64,000 nucleotides of DNA from SB11 sp964584305 (GCA_964584305.1 CAZOZL010000003.1:291193-355192), one strand, 5' to 3'. Counted from the stretch's first letter, positions 15,481 through 24,951 are shown. Notes: a model not told the origin generated them from the sequence alone. Translations and numbers: made by a program.

Positions 15481-16770
15481 ATGAGTTTAATAGCAAAAGT
15501 AGTAGCCCGCCAGATAATAGATTCTCGAGGTAATCCAACGGTTGAAGCCGAAGTAATAACTACTGAAGGTGCAGTGGGGCGTGCCTCAGTTCCTTCGGGT
15601 GCATCAACGGGTATTCATGAAGCCGTTGAATTAAGAGACGGTGATAAAGACACCTACATGGGCAAAGGGGTGTTAAACGCTGTAAAACACATTAATAAAG
15701 ATATTAACGTCGCTTTGGAAGGCTCTTATGTTTACGACCAAAACGAGATAGACCGTATAATGCTTCAACTTGATGGTACTGAAAACAAAGGGAAATTAGG
15801 GGCAAATGCCATATTAGCAGTATCATTGGCGTGTGCAAGAGCCGCCGCAGAAGATTGTGCAATGCCGCTATATCGCTATATAGGTGGGGTAAATGCAAAC
15901 ACGCTTCCCATCCCTTTAATGAATATACTTAATGGTGGTTCGCACGCTGATAATAGTATAGATTTTCAGGAGTTTATGATTATGCCTATTAAGGCAGATA
16001 CATTTAGCCAAAGCCTACAAATGGGGATAGAGGTGTTTCATCATCTAAAAAATGTATTAAAGAAAAATGGGTATAGCACTAATGTGGGAGATGAGGGTGG
16101 TTTTGCCCCTAATATAAAAAGCAATGAAGAGGCTATTGAAATTGTATTAAAAGCAATAGAAACAGCGGGCTACAAACCGGGTGAAGATATTTGGATAGCT
16201 ATGGATGCTGCAAGTAGCGAGTTTTATGATAAGAAAACAGGCTTGTATAAATTTCACAAATCAGACAATAGGGAACTAAGTTCTGATGAGATGGTTGCAT
16301 TTTGGAAAAGCTGGACGGAAAAATACCCTATTATTTCTATTGAAGACGGCTTGGATGAGGACGACTGGGCAGGCTGGAAATCTCTAACCACCGCTATTGG
16401 AGACAAAGTACAATTAGTAGGTGATGACCTATTTGTAACCAATGTAAAACGTATAAGTAGGGGGATAGATGAAGGTGTAGCCAATAGTGTTTTAGTAAAG
16501 GTAAACCAAATTGGTACACTTACTGAAACGATAGACTCGGTAAATTTGGCAACAAAAAATAATTACACCAACATAATAAGCCATCGTAGTGGCGAAACAG
16601 AAGACACTACCATTGCCGATATTGCTGTGGCAATGAATAGCGGTTTAATAAAAACAGGAAGTGCCAGCCGTACGGATAGAATAGCAAAGTATAACCAACT
16701 ATTACGTATTGAGCAAGATTTAGGCAGCCAAGCTCGCTTTTTGGGTATGGACTTTAAATTTGTAAAGTAA
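15481..16770 (+). CDS. eno: Enolase
   Basis: A 429-residue enolase (2-phosphoglycerate to phosphoenolpyruvate, glycolysis), of normal length. Seen are RQIIDSRGNPTVEAEV, the ASVPSGASTGIHEAVELRDGD flexible loop, GGSHADNSIDFQEFMIMPI, metal-binding ISIEDGLDEDDW and VGDDLFVTN, the catalytic lysine in LVKVNQIGTLTE, and the signature SHRSGETEDTTIADIAV. It is co-oriented with carA but 150 bases apart, and has its own terminator. Confidence 0.98.
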   Translation: MSLIAKVVARQIIDSRGNPTVEAEVITTEGAVGRASVPSGASTGIHEAVELRDGDKDTYMGKGVLNAVKHINKDINVALEGSYVYDQNEIDRIMLQLDGTENKGKLGANAILAVSLACARAAAEDCAMPLYRYIGGVNANTLPIPLMNILNGGSHADNSIDFQEFMIMPIKADTFSQSLQMGIEVFHHLKNVLKKNGYSTNVGDEGGFAPNIKSNEEAIEIVLKAIETAGYKPGEDIWIAMDAASSEFYDKKTGLYKFHKSDNRELSSDEMVAFWKSWTEKYPIISIEDGLDEDDWAGWKSLTTAIGDKVQLVGDDLFVTNVKRISRGIDEGVANSVLVKVNQIGTLTETIDSVNLATKNNYTNIISHRSGETEDTTIADIAVAMNSGLIKTGSASRTDRIAKYNQLLRIEQDLGSQARFLGMDFKFVK

Positions 16771-16786
16771 AAAGTAAAAGAATCAT

Positions 16787-16823
16787 AAAAAAAGCCTTTA
16801 CCACATCGGTAAAGGCTTTTTTT
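16787..16823 (+). terminator. Terminator after eno
   Basis: GCCTTTACC at 16794-16802 pairs with GGTAAAGGC at 16808-16816, with an A run before and a seven-T run after. It could work in both directions. Confidence 0.92.
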
Positions 16824-16970
16824 ATTGTCTTGTTATCAAGTTAATAGTCTTATTAGTAGTTGATTTAATATCAATTTGTTTAAGTATAAAAGTGTAATGA
16901 ACGCCTGCTTTAGTGGGCAACAGATTAGAGTTATAGTAACTCTTTAATGTGGACAAACATTATTGATATT

Positions 16971-17420
16971 ATGATAAAAGTAAAACCTTTTTTAGCTCTA
17001 ATAATAGCAGCACTTTTTATTGGCATAACCTCTTGTAGTAAAAAAGAAAGTATAGAGCTACAGCCAAAAACTCAAGATACACCACCCACCCCACCACCAC
17101 CTTTGGCAGATACGTTAGATTTGTTTATCGCTAAGGCTTGGGTTAGAACAAAAGTGTATAAAAACAATATTGAGCAAGCAAATCACTTTCTTATAAACTC
17201 TTCTTATAAGTTTAATACACCCGATTCGTATTTGTTCTCAATACCTAACTTTCCATCAGCAAGTGGTACTTGGGTGTTTGATGCCAATACCAAAGGAAAA
17301 GTAACACTAACCAGCCAAGGAGGTCCTACAGATTGGACAATAGTAAGTATTAATACTAATGCTATGACAATTGAGGAAACAGTGGGTAGTGATGTACTAA
17401 AATATGACTTTACACATTAG
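16971..17420 (+). CDS. Hypothetical lipoprotein (lipocalin-like)
   Basis: A 149-residue lipoprotein from ATG 16971, chosen because it gives a clean signal (MIKVKPFLALIIAALFIGITSC, lipobox ITSC). An ATG at 16947 adds eight residues. A Pro/Thr-rich linker (TPPTPPPPL) is followed by a domain starting WVRTKVYKNN with FSIPNFPSASGTWVFD and KVTLTSQGGPTDWTIVSI, the pattern of small lipocalin-like or META-type lipoproteins common in Bacteroidota. Function unknown. A strong terminator follows, so it is a single-gene unit. Confidence 0.65.
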   Translation: MIKVKPFLALIIAALFIGITSCSKKESIELQPKTQDTPPTPPPPLADTLDLFIAKAWVRTKVYKNNIEQANHFLINSSYKFNTPDSYLFSIPNFPSASGTWVFDANTKGKVTLTSQGGPTDWTIVSINTNAMTIEETVGSDVLKYDFTH

Positions 17421-17443
17421 TTACCAGTATAAACTTTAATAGT

Positions 17444-17474
17444 AAAGCCTCTTATATATATAAGAGGCTTTTTT
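17444..17474 (+). terminator. Terminator after lipoprotein gene
   Basis: AAGCCTCTTATA at 17445-17456 pairs with TATAAGAGGCTT at 17459-17470, followed by Ts. Confidence 0.9.
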
Positions 17475-17606
17475 ATAATGTATGATGAATAGTGCTATTG
17501 GTATAAAATTTAAGGCATTTGCTATATTTCACACTAAATCATAATAAATATGGGCATCGTAAGTAGTTTAATGTGGCTCTATGGGGTTATAAACAAATAA
17601 ATTTTT

Positions 17607-18143
17607 ATGAAACACAAAATAATTTACAAAGTAATTTTAGTGGTTATGGTTTTAGCCACATTCTCATCATGCAAAAAAGATGAAGACTCGTCTCCAAACA
17701 CAGGTGGTGGCAATGCCTCAAGCACTATCCCTACAACTTTGGTAGGTGTTTGGGAAATTGCTAATCAAGATATACCCATACAAAGCCTTAGGGATACGTA
17801 TTCTAAACTTTCTTTTACAGTAAATTCTAATGATGCTTATTCACTAAAATACCATAATAAAAATGGTAATATTACTGAGTTTACTGGTATGGTAGTAGTA
17901 TCAAACCCTGATGTGAAACATAGCAATGGGCAACCCATAATGAATATTGATATTGTCGTACAAAAAATAAACGGACAACCCTCACCAGGTGGTTGGAAAG
18001 GCATTTATGCTTTTGAGACGGGTAATATTTTAAAACTGAATATAGAGCCTAATGTAGGTGGAATATCTCCTCCTGTTGCAAGCCAAGGTTTCGGAAGTGG
18101 CTCAAGCGGTAGCGAGGGTATTTATAACTATAAAAAACAATAA
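17607..18143 (+). CDS. Hypothetical lipoprotein
   Basis: A 178-residue lipoprotein with signal MKHKIIYKVILVVMVLATFSSC and lipobox FSSC, then an acidic, Gly/Ser-rich linker (KDEDSSPNTGGGNASS). The mature domain begins TTLVGVWEIANQDIP, like the strand opening of lipocalin-like lipoproteins, and ends in another Gly/Ser-rich stretch (GFGSGSSGSEG). No family is recognised with confidence. It is probably exported to the outer membrane. A hairpin terminator lies 33 bases after its stop, shared with the convergent CapA-like gene. Confidence 0.6.
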   Translation: MKHKIIYKVILVVMVLATFSSCKKDEDSSPNTGGGNASSTIPTTLVGVWEIANQDIPIQSLRDTYSKLSFTVNSNDAYSLKYHNKNGNITEFTGMVVVSNPDVKHSNGQPIMNIDIVVQKINGQPSPGGWKGIYAFETGNILKLNIEPNVGGISPPVASQGFGSGSSGSEGIYNYKKQ

Positions 18144-18176
18144 ATTCTATATTTTCTATACTTGTTTACTAATGAG

Positions 18177-18205
18177 GTGCAGAGTTTTAACTCTGCACTT
18201 TTTTT
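18177..18205 (+). terminator. Hairpin terminator between convergent genes
   Basis: GTGCAGAGTT at 18177-18186 pairs with AACTCTGCAC at 18189-18198 followed by seven Ts that run into the CapA-like stop codon. It ends the plus-strand lipoprotein transcript. Confidence 0.85.
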
Positions 18206-19394
18206 ATGGAGTATAATACCAAGCATCTTTTTTTGTTGAGAAATTATATACACCAATATTTTTATTGTATTTCTTAAAAAGTTCTTTGCTATCCTTTTCA
18301 AAAAGCTGCATTTGTTTTAGGCTTTTGGTTGAGAGTGTTATTGTATCACCTGTATATTTTGAAACGGGATAAATAGTGTAAGCTGCTTTATTTTTGGTTT
18401 TCACTTTATCTACCCAAGTTAAAAAATATCCTGCCTCTTTTATTTTTGTAGTACTGTCTTTAGTAAGTACTAACTTAAACATAGCACCTCCATCCTTGTA
18501 GCGGTTGCGCTGGTTACTTACAAAATTTCCCAAAGAGTACACCACTAATTGTTCTTTTAGTAGGCTACTATCGTAAAAACGTTTCATAGGTTGCAATACG
18601 TGTGGGTGCGAGCCTATTATATAGTCTGCACCATTTTTTAGGCACAGTTGGGCAAGTTGTTTTTGATAGCTATTAGGCAGCTTTTTATATTGTAAGCCCC
18701 AGTGCATAAACACAATAACTTTATCGAAGTTTTGCTTTTTGCACGCTTTTAAATCATTTAAAATTGTAGTAGAATCTATGTAATTAACAATGAGCGGTTT
18801 TGCTACTGATAGTCCATTAGTACCGTAGGTGTAATTTAACAGGGCTATTTTAATTCCGTTTTTTTCAATAATTAGCGGATTATTTTTTCTTCTATCCGCA
18901 CTATCCAAAAATGTGCCTGTGTGGTGTATGCCCAAACTATCAAGCATAGTTATAGTTCTTTTTACCCCTTTACTTCTTCTATCGCAGCTATGGTTATTAG
19001 CCGTAACCAAGTAATTAATACCAGCATTCTTCAGTGTTAGGGCTAAATTATCGGGTGCGCTAAACTGTGGATAGCCTTTAAAAGGTTTCCCTGCTAAGGT
19101 GAGTTCAAGGTTGGCAATAGTAAAATCTGTTGCTTTGGCTATGGGTGCAATAGCCGCAAAACACGAGGTATAGTCGTATGTTTTTAAGCTATCATTATAA
19201 GCAGCCCTAATTTGTGGACCATGCTGCATAATATCGCCTATAAATAGTAAACTTATTTCTTTTTGTGGGGTATGGTTAGCCGCTAATGCAGGTTCTTGTA
19301 CTTTAACTACCTTGCTATAAGTTTTTTTACAACTAATTAGTGTTATATTTATAAAAAAAATTAGTAGAACGTACTTTATGTATGAGAAATTCAT
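18204..19394 (-). CDS. CapA/PgsA-type metallophosphatase-like lipoprotein
   Basis: A 396-residue lipoprotein (signal MNFSYIKYVLLIFFINITLISC). It has the full motif set of the CapA (poly-gamma-glutamate capsule biosynthesis, calcineurin-like) family: LLFIGDIMQHGPQI, ATDFTIANLELTLAG, INYLVTANNHSCDRRSKG, FMHWGLQYKKLP, DYIIGSHPHVLQPM and VVYSLGNFVSNQ. Family members in Bacillus take part in polyglutamate export or anchoring. No pgsB or pgsC is nearby, so the actual substrate is unknown. It is convergent with the preceding lipoprotein and divergent from the PKD protein. Confidence 0.85.
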   Translation of the reverse strand: MNFSYIKYVLLIFFINITLISCKKTYSKVVKVQEPALAANHTPQKEISLLFIGDIMQHGPQIRAAYNDSLKTYDYTSCFAAIAPIAKATDFTIANLELTLAGKPFKGYPQFSAPDNLALTLKNAGINYLVTANNHSCDRRSKGVKRTITMLDSLGIHHTGTFLDSADRRKNNPLIIEKNGIKIALLNYTYGTNGLSVAKPLIVNYIDSTTILNDLKACKKQNFDKVIVFMHWGLQYKKLPNSYQKQLAQLCLKNGADYIIGSHPHVLQPMKRFYDSSLLKEQLVVYSLGNFVSNQRNRYKDGGAMFKLVLTKDSTTKIKEAGYFLTWVDKVKTKNKAAYTIYPVSKYTGDTITLSTKSLKQMQLFEKDSKELFKKYNKNIGVYNFSTKKDAWYYTP

Positions 19395-19467
19395 AAATTA
19401 AATATAAAAAGATAAATTGTATTGAGGCAACGAATTTAAGTTAAACAACATTTAGATAAAATATAGA

Positions 19468-22400
19468 ATGGTTAAGGGTAGAAACCACAATATATATATA
19501 TTATTATTTCTTTTTGTCAGTAGCATCCATGCTATCGGGCAAAGCTGTACAATTGTGTCTAAGAGCGAAGCCTGTTTAGGAGATATTATAAGTTTTTCAG
19601 TAACTACCACTGGCACACCCATCAGCTATCAATGGAAATTTGGTTCAGTTGCTACATCTACACAACCTAAACCTAACTACACGTTTTCGGTACATAATAC
19701 TTATGCTATCGAAGTTACTATTGGTTTTCCTGATGGTACTAATTGTACGGCAGTCAAAAATATTACCATACATCCAAAGCCAGTAAGTAGTTTCACACTT
19801 TCGCAATCCAATACCTATTGCTTTTCTAACCACAATGTTTGTATTGATGATAATTCTACACCTGGTCCAACGGGCAATCCAATAACACAGCGTATATTTT
19901 TGTGGGATGATGGAGCAGGCGATAATACCACCAACCCCTCAGCCCAAAAACAACTGTGTCATAAATATTTCCGAGCGGGTACTTATAATTTGGTTATGGA
20001 AACCACTGATGGCAAAGGCTGTCAATCAAAAAGCAATGTTTCTGTAACTGTGTTGCCCGATTTTGAGGTAAAATTAGACCATCAAATTATTATTAGCGCG
20101 GGTACATGTAAGTATAAAATTTGTATGCAAAATAAAACTTCGCCATTTAAAAAAAGCGATGTAGCAGAATTTTTATGGAATTTTGGTGATGGAACAACAG
20201 ATGATGGCTCAACCACTATGAACTCAATTTGCCATGATTATGTAAACGATGGTTCTTATACAGCATATTTAAAAATAAAACACAAAAGCGGGTGCTACGA
20301 TTCAGTAGCTGTACCTGTTAATGTAGTTAACCCAAAATTTGGTTTTAATCTTAAAACCGATACCGTTTGCTACGGCGAAATAGCCAAATTTTTTAATGAT
20401 ACAAGTAACCCAGGCGCACGTTATAGGTGGTTTGTTGAGGACTCAACAGAAGCTATTGAAAGACCTTTGAATAGGTTTAGCAATCCTGTATCATACTCTC
20501 CTTTCAAACCAGGTAAATTTTATATAAAACTAAATATGCTAAGTGCTGATGGGTGTATAAAAAATGGTTTCGATACTTTGGTAGTAAAAGGACCTCAAGC
20601 AGCTTTTACCATTAGAAATAATAAACAATGTACGCCGAGTGATACCAGCTATTTTTGTGATGAAAGTAATTATTATAGAGCCTATAATGTAAAACGAATA
20701 TGGGATTTTGGGCATGGTGCAAGTTGTACCACCGATACTAAAAATGGAATTAATGTTGGGGCAAATTGCAGATACTCTAAAGACGTGAATCCAAAGCATT
20801 TATACAACCATGACAACCCCAACAATCTTTACACTTGTTATGAAGCAAAACTAACGCTTACAGACACTGTTACAGGGTGTGAGAACAGCAGTAATGGAAG
20901 TGTAAAGTTGGGTTTATACCCAAAAGATAGTATTACTGTTGATGATAATGCTATTGATTACTGTGCTGATATAGGTTCGGTAAATGCAGAACGGACGGTT
21001 ATATTTAATATTAAAGGGTTTGAGTGTATGGGTTGGGATTTATTTATGAATTTTGATTCAGCTTTAAACAAAGATTTTTTTAAAAAGGTAGATTTAGACC
21101 CTCCGCCAGGTAATATATATAAAGGTACTGCTGATGAGGACGGCAATGTTACCATTGGTTTTATAATTAGAAATGGAGATACTGCCCGTTATAGTTCTTG
21201 CACAGAAAAACTACCCACTAATGGAGATTTTTGTGCAGATACATTGTGGTATCATCATATGTTTAGTATTGCTGATATACCCAACCCATACACACCATTT
21301 GTAACTCAAAAAGTATGCGCTCCCTTCAATAGTGCTATACGTCCCGAGGATACTATACAATATGGGGTTAGCAAAATAGTTTGGGATTGGGGAGACGGAA
21401 CAAGAGATAGTGTAGTATTTGCAGCAACAGACTCTATTATACCTGAAAAAACACATGGATACACCAAAAATGGTTTATATACCCAAATTATAACCATGTA
21501 TAACTATGAAGGGTGTAAAGAAGAACATTTTTTATCTTTAGCATTGGGTTTTCAAAACTTTGTAGCCTTTGATAGCTTGGTATGTGCAGGTGATTCGGTG
21601 GAATTAAAAGAGTTTATTTCATATTACGATAAGGCGGATAAATTTTGGCAAGACAGTGCGCGCAATGCTAAGAATAAAGAAACCGTACGCTGGGATTTTG
21701 GTGATGGTAATTTTGTATATAAAAAGCCTGAAAAGAAAGTTGTTTTCCCAAAAGAAGGGATATACAAAGTACTAATGGCAACCAAAGACAGTACGGGCTG
21801 TTTAGACACATTTGCTTTTGAAATTAAAGCAGTAGAGGCGAATGCCAATATTAGCAATATGCCTGATACCTTTTATTGTAATGATAATATTATACGGTTT
21901 TATGATTCATCATTTGGTAGCCCACAAATACCTGGCGATATAGTAACCCAATGGAATTGGAACTTTGGTGATGGTAAGCCTAATAGTTTTTTAGAAAACC
22001 CGTTCCATTTTTATACTTCGTATGGAAAAAAGGGAATCACACTTTCCATAATATCTAAAGAAGGATGTAGAGATACAACCGCAAGAATAATAACCATTGT
22101 GGGACCTGAACCATTTTTTGAAATACTGACAGACTCTATTGGATGCGAACCGCATACTGTTATTTTTGAAAATACATCTAATAGGGTGCGCACATGGATT
22201 TGGAACTTAGGAGACCCTAACAACACTATTATTTCAACAGATGTAGATAGTAATATTACTTTTACCTACGTGCTGCCAGGGGTATATAATGTAACCTTAT
22301 ATGGTGGTGATAGTATTCTTAATCCCCATACAGGGAATACTTATTTTTGTGAAACTATCTACCCCGATACCCCTTTGATAAAACAAATTAGGGTAATACC

Positions 22401-23226
22401 CAACCACGCTGTGGGGATAGATATACCTGAAGTAATATGCGAAAATGTTCCTTTTACCATTAAAAGTACTGCCGCATCAAGATATACAGAATTCCATTGG
22501 GGTTTAGGCAATGGAGATACTATGATAACTGCACAAAAGCAGTTTCAATATACCTACACAAAAGTAGGGCAATACCGCATAGATTTTAAACCCACCTTTA
22601 TCCCAACTCTTTTTGAGCGATTGTGCATTGCCGATACTTTTAAAAATATTACTGTAATTCCTATTAAAGCAATGTTTAATGTGGCACCATCTTCTGGTGC
22701 GCCTATTTTCAATTTTATAAACGAGTCTGAAGATGCAATGCGGTACGAATGGGATTTTGGGCATCCTGAATCGGGAAAATATAATAAATCAAACGCAGTA
22801 CATCCATCGCACAATTATGGATTGGACACAGGAACTTTTACAGTATGCCTAATAGCGTATAACCAAGAAAACTGCCCCGATACTTTTTGCTTAACGATAA
22901 TTAACGATTATGTGCCTCGGCTTTCTATTCCCAATGTATTTACACCCAACCGTAGTGATGATATAAACTATCGTTTCGATATTGATATTAATTTCCCTTT
23001 GCTATACAGTTTATCTATATATAATAGGTGGGGGCAGAAAGTATTTGAAAGTGAAGAAGATGGTGCAGGATGGGATAATGATGATAAACGTAACTGGAAT
23101 GGAGTACATTATTTAACAGGTGAAGACTGCCCTGTGGGGGTATATTTTGTAGTATTTGATTATGAAATATTGGGCTTTAACAAAAAAGAACGTTACACAG
23201 GCTCGCTAACACTATACAGACAGTAG
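19468..23226 (+). CDS. Giant secreted PKD-repeat protein with gliding-motility C-terminal domain
   Basis: A 1252-residue protein with a signal peptide (MVKGRNHNIYILLFLFVSSIHAIGQ) and about ten PKD-type Ig-like domains, shown by repeated W-D/N-F-G-D-G cores such as LWNFGDGTTDDG (near 235), WDWGDGTRD (near 640), RWDFGDGNF (near 742) and WNWNFGDGKPN (near 830). Residues about 1150-1252 (IPNVFTPNRSDD, YNRWGQKVFES, GVYFVVFDYE) form the gliding-motility-associated C-terminal domain used as the type B sorting signal of the type IX secretion system. It is probably a cell-surface adhesin. It has many cysteines, which fits an extracellular, disulfide-linked protein. Confidence 0.9.
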   Translation: MVKGRNHNIYILLFLFVSSIHAIGQSCTIVSKSEACLGDIISFSVTTTGTPISYQWKFGSVATSTQPKPNYTFSVHNTYAIEVTIGFPDGTNCTAVKNITIHPKPVSSFTLSQSNTYCFSNHNVCIDDNSTPGPTGNPITQRIFLWDDGAGDNTTNPSAQKQLCHKYFRAGTYNLVMETTDGKGCQSKSNVSVTVLPDFEVKLDHQIIISAGTCKYKICMQNKTSPFKKSDVAEFLWNFGDGTTDDGSTTMNSICHDYVNDGSYTAYLKIKHKSGCYDSVAVPVNVVNPKFGFNLKTDTVCYGEIAKFFNDTSNPGARYRWFVEDSTEAIERPLNRFSNPVSYSPFKPGKFYIKLNMLSADGCIKNGFDTLVVKGPQAAFTIRNNKQCTPSDTSYFCDESNYYRAYNVKRIWDFGHGASCTTDTKNGINVGANCRYSKDVNPKHLYNHDNPNNLYTCYEAKLTLTDTVTGCENSSNGSVKLGLYPKDSITVDDNAIDYCADIGSVNAERTVIFNIKGFECMGWDLFMNFDSALNKDFFKKVDLDPPPGNIYKGTADEDGNVTIGFIIRNGDTARYSSCTEKLPTNGDFCADTLWYHHMFSIADIPNPYTPFVTQKVCAPFNSAIRPEDTIQYGVSKIVWDWGDGTRDSVVFAATDSIIPEKTHGYTKNGLYTQIITMYNYEGCKEEHFLSLALGFQNFVAFDSLVCAGDSVELKEFISYYDKADKFWQDSARNAKNKETVRWDFGDGNFVYKKPEKKVVFPKEGIYKVLMATKDSTGCLDTFAFEIKAVEANANISNMPDTFYCNDNIIRFYDSSFGSPQIPGDIVTQWNWNFGDGKPNSFLENPFHFYTSYGKKGITLSIISKEGCRDTTARIITIVGPEPFFEILTDSIGCEPHTVIFENTSNRVRTWIWNLGDPNNTIISTDVDSNITFTYVLPGVYNVTLYGGDSILNPHTGNTYFCETIYPDTPLIKQIRVIPNHAVGIDIPEVICENVPFTIKSTAASRYTEFHWGLGNGDTMITAQKQFQYTYTKVGQYRIDFKPTFIPTLFERLCIADTFKNITVIPIKAMFNVAPSSGAPIFNFINESEDAMRYEWDFGHPESGKYNKSNAVHPSHNYGLDTGTFTVCLIAYNQENCPDTFCLTIINDYVPRLSIPNVFTPNRSDDINYRFDIDINFPLLYSLSIYNRWGQKVFESEEDGAGWDNDDKRNWNGVHYLTGEDCPVGVYFVVFDYEILGFNKKERYTGSLTLYRQ

Positions 23227-23250
23227 AAAAGGATTTAGTTTTTACTTTCA

Positions 23251-23544
23251 TCAATCCTCATCGGCTGGTACAATCACAAAAACGTCCTCATTGTCTTTTT
23301 TCATCAAATATTTTTCGCGAGCAAATTTCTCCAAACTATCAGGATGGGTAAAAAGGGCTGTGGACTCACTTTTGGCAATTTCTGCTTGGTTTTTATAATA
23401 GTTGCGTTCCTCTTTGGTTTGCCTATACGTGTTTTTTAGGCGCATTATATCCCACCAGTTATTTTTGTCAAAAAACAACATCCATATTACAAAGGTTGCT
23501 ATAACCATTATGTAGCGGTTTTTTATAAGAAAGTCTTTAACCAC
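23251..23544 (-). CDS. DivIC/FtsB-like septum formation initiator
   Basis: A 97-residue bitopic protein: cytoplasmic start, one membrane helix (about 13-28, MVIATFVIWMLFF), a coiled coil (MRLKNTYRQTKEERNYYKNQAEIAKSES) and the DivIC motif LEKFAREKYLMKKDNEDVFVI. FtsB/DivIC stabilises FtsL and the FtsQ-type partner in the divisome. In many bacteria this gene follows eno directly; here 6.5 kb of secreted-protein genes separate them and it is on the opposite strand. It is convergent with the PKD gene. Confidence 0.88.
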   Translation of the reverse strand: MVKDFLIKNRYIMVIATFVIWMLFFDKNNWWDIMRLKNTYRQTKEERNYYKNQAEIAKSESTALFTHPDSLEKFAREKYLMKKDNEDVFVIVPADED

Positions 23545-23698
23545 AAAACAAAATTAAAGCTAAAGCAACAAGCATTTAAAAAAACTTATGTGCATTTGTG
23601 GATTAGTACTAAATTTCGATACCAAAAAAAGCATAACAATTTAATACCCTAATATATTCAGCATACTTTCAGCACTTTGTTGTGCGGCAAATAGGGTT

Positions 23699-24061
23699 TT
23701 ACTTTTTCTTCTTAGTAGGCTTCGGTTTCAAATCCTTCACATACTTGTAGCTTTGCTTAAAATAGGGGAGTAATTCTTTTGTGTTTTCAAACAATGTTTT
23801 GGGTACTAAAGCATATTCTTTAAGTGTTTTGCCGTGCTGTACACAAATTGCTGTATTATACTTTTTTATAAACCCTTCCAATACTACACTGGGTAGGCGC
23901 AGGCTAAACTCACCCTCTTTGGTGATAAAAGAAAACATATGCCCATTAAATGAGGTATAGAGCATATTTGCCCCTTTGCGCTCAATGTTGGGGATATTAT
24001 TTATCAAAGCATCGTATAGTGCTATGGTTTCATCAGCGTGTATAGGTTGTTTTTTTGCCAT
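23699..24061 (-). CDS. TfoX N-terminal-like small protein
   Basis: A 120-residue cytoplasmic protein. The core YTSFNGHMFSFITKEGEFSLRLP and the end KEYALVPKTLFENTKELLPYFKQSYKYVKDL resemble TfoX_N-type domains (a glycine-bounded hairpin, a lysine/arginine strand and a terminal helix pair), followed by a basic PKPTKKKK tail. TfoX controls competence in some proteobacteria; that role cannot be carried over here. The call is by pattern only. It stands alone, with about 150 bases upstream of divIC on the same strand. Confidence 0.5.
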   Translation of the reverse strand: MAKKQPIHADETIALYDALINNIPNIERKGANMLYTSFNGHMFSFITKEGEFSLRLPSVVLEGFIKKYNTAICVQHGKTLKEYALVPKTLFENTKELLPYFKQSYKYVKDLKPKPTKKKK

Positions 24062-24140
24062 ACTCCAAAGTTAAATACTGCCTTTTTTATATCCAACTCA
24101 CGTTAATTATATTGGTTGGTATTACAAAGGTGGGCAACCC

Positions 24141-24587
24141 TCATTTGCAAGCCTTTTGTGTGGCTTTAAGCAGGGTGTCTTTGCCGTTGTTTAGATACAA
24201 ATTGAAACTGTTTGCTTTTTTGTTTAGGTAATTGCCTTTGCGTATGTGCCTCCCCGTTTTTTTATGTCCTCCCCAGCCAGTATAATACTCTACTGTGTCA
24301 TTACCCTGAAGTAGTTGTACTGTTACAACACCCTTGCTGTTTTTTTCTAAAAACACATTCACCACTTTACCCTCAAATTCTTGCTCATAAGCCTTATAGC
24401 AAGGGTTTTTTAGTTTATCACCATGTGTGCCAAACCAATACCATAAATAAATACCAAAAGCAGCAAAACCTATTACCAGTACCAGTACACGTATAAGCAC
24501 TAAACGCTTACTTACCCAGTGTACACCTTCATCACCATTATTAGCTCTAAACGAGTTTCTACGGTTGCTTATATCTCCCTTTTGCAT
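24141..24587 (-). CDS. Hypothetical single-pass membrane protein
   Basis: A 148-residue protein with a polar N-terminus, one membrane helix (about 31-52, LVLIRVLVLVIGFAAFGIYLWYW) and a mature domain with two Cys (NPCYKAYEQEFEGKVVNVFLEKNSKGVVTVQLLQGNDTVEYYTG and a final KACK). The repeated strand-like pattern (GKVVNVF, VTVQLL, SFNLYLNNG) suggests a small beta domain outside the membrane. No family recognised. A 490-base repeat-containing gap lies upstream. Confidence 0.6.
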   Translation of the reverse strand: MQKGDISNRRNSFRANNGDEGVHWVSKRLVLIRVLVLVIGFAAFGIYLWYWFGTHGDKLKNPCYKAYEQEFEGKVVNVFLEKNSKGVVTVQLLQGNDTVEYYTGWGGHKKTGRHIRKGNYLNKKANSFNLYLNNGKDTLLKATQKACK

Positions 24588-24819
24588 TTGTGCGTGTTTT
24601 TAATGTGTCTAATTACCACTTTTGTTTTGAAAGTATAACTAATTTTTTTTCCATTTTTATAGCTGCTAAAAGTAATACTTAATTTGTTGTCTTGCTTTTG
24701 GGTAAACCTTTGCCCGTGCGGCTGTTTCCCTCCTAAAAAGGAGGGAGTAAAGGGAGGTGATAAAACTATCAAGTCCGCTTGTGTCACTGGGGTAGGCAAT
24801 TTTTATTCATTATTTCTAA

Positions 24820-24860
24820 AGATTGCCACGTTAACCTAAGAAGGTTATCTCGCAATGACG
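24820..24860 (-). repeat. CGTCATTGCGAG-type dispersed repeat
   Basis: Read on the minus strand, this 41-base unit starts CGTCATTGCGAGATAACC and ends GTGGCAATCT. It matches 43302-43341 closely, including the inner hairpin AACCTTCTTAGGTTA. The family is widespread in bacterial intergenic DNA. With the unit at 24923 it makes an inverted pair. Confidence 0.75.
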
Positions 24861-24922
24861 AAACCAAGCTATACAAGAGTAACGGGGTTGGGTAATAGTT
24901 TAACCTATACCTTTACCTATAC

Positions 24923-24951
24923 CGTCATTGCGAGGTCTCCCGAAGCAATCT
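24923..24951 (+). repeat. CGTCATTGCGAG-type dispersed repeat (short form)
   Basis: A 29-base unit from CGTCATTGCGAGG to GAAGCAATCT without the inner AACCTTCTTAGGTT insert; inverted relative to the copy at 24820-24860. Confidence 0.7.

Noticed and set aside
24569..24799. Minus-strand frame of 76 codons in the repeat-rich gap
   Set aside because: It runs through the CCCTCC hairpin and has a low-complexity, unfamily-like product; it also overlaps the start of the membrane protein gene.
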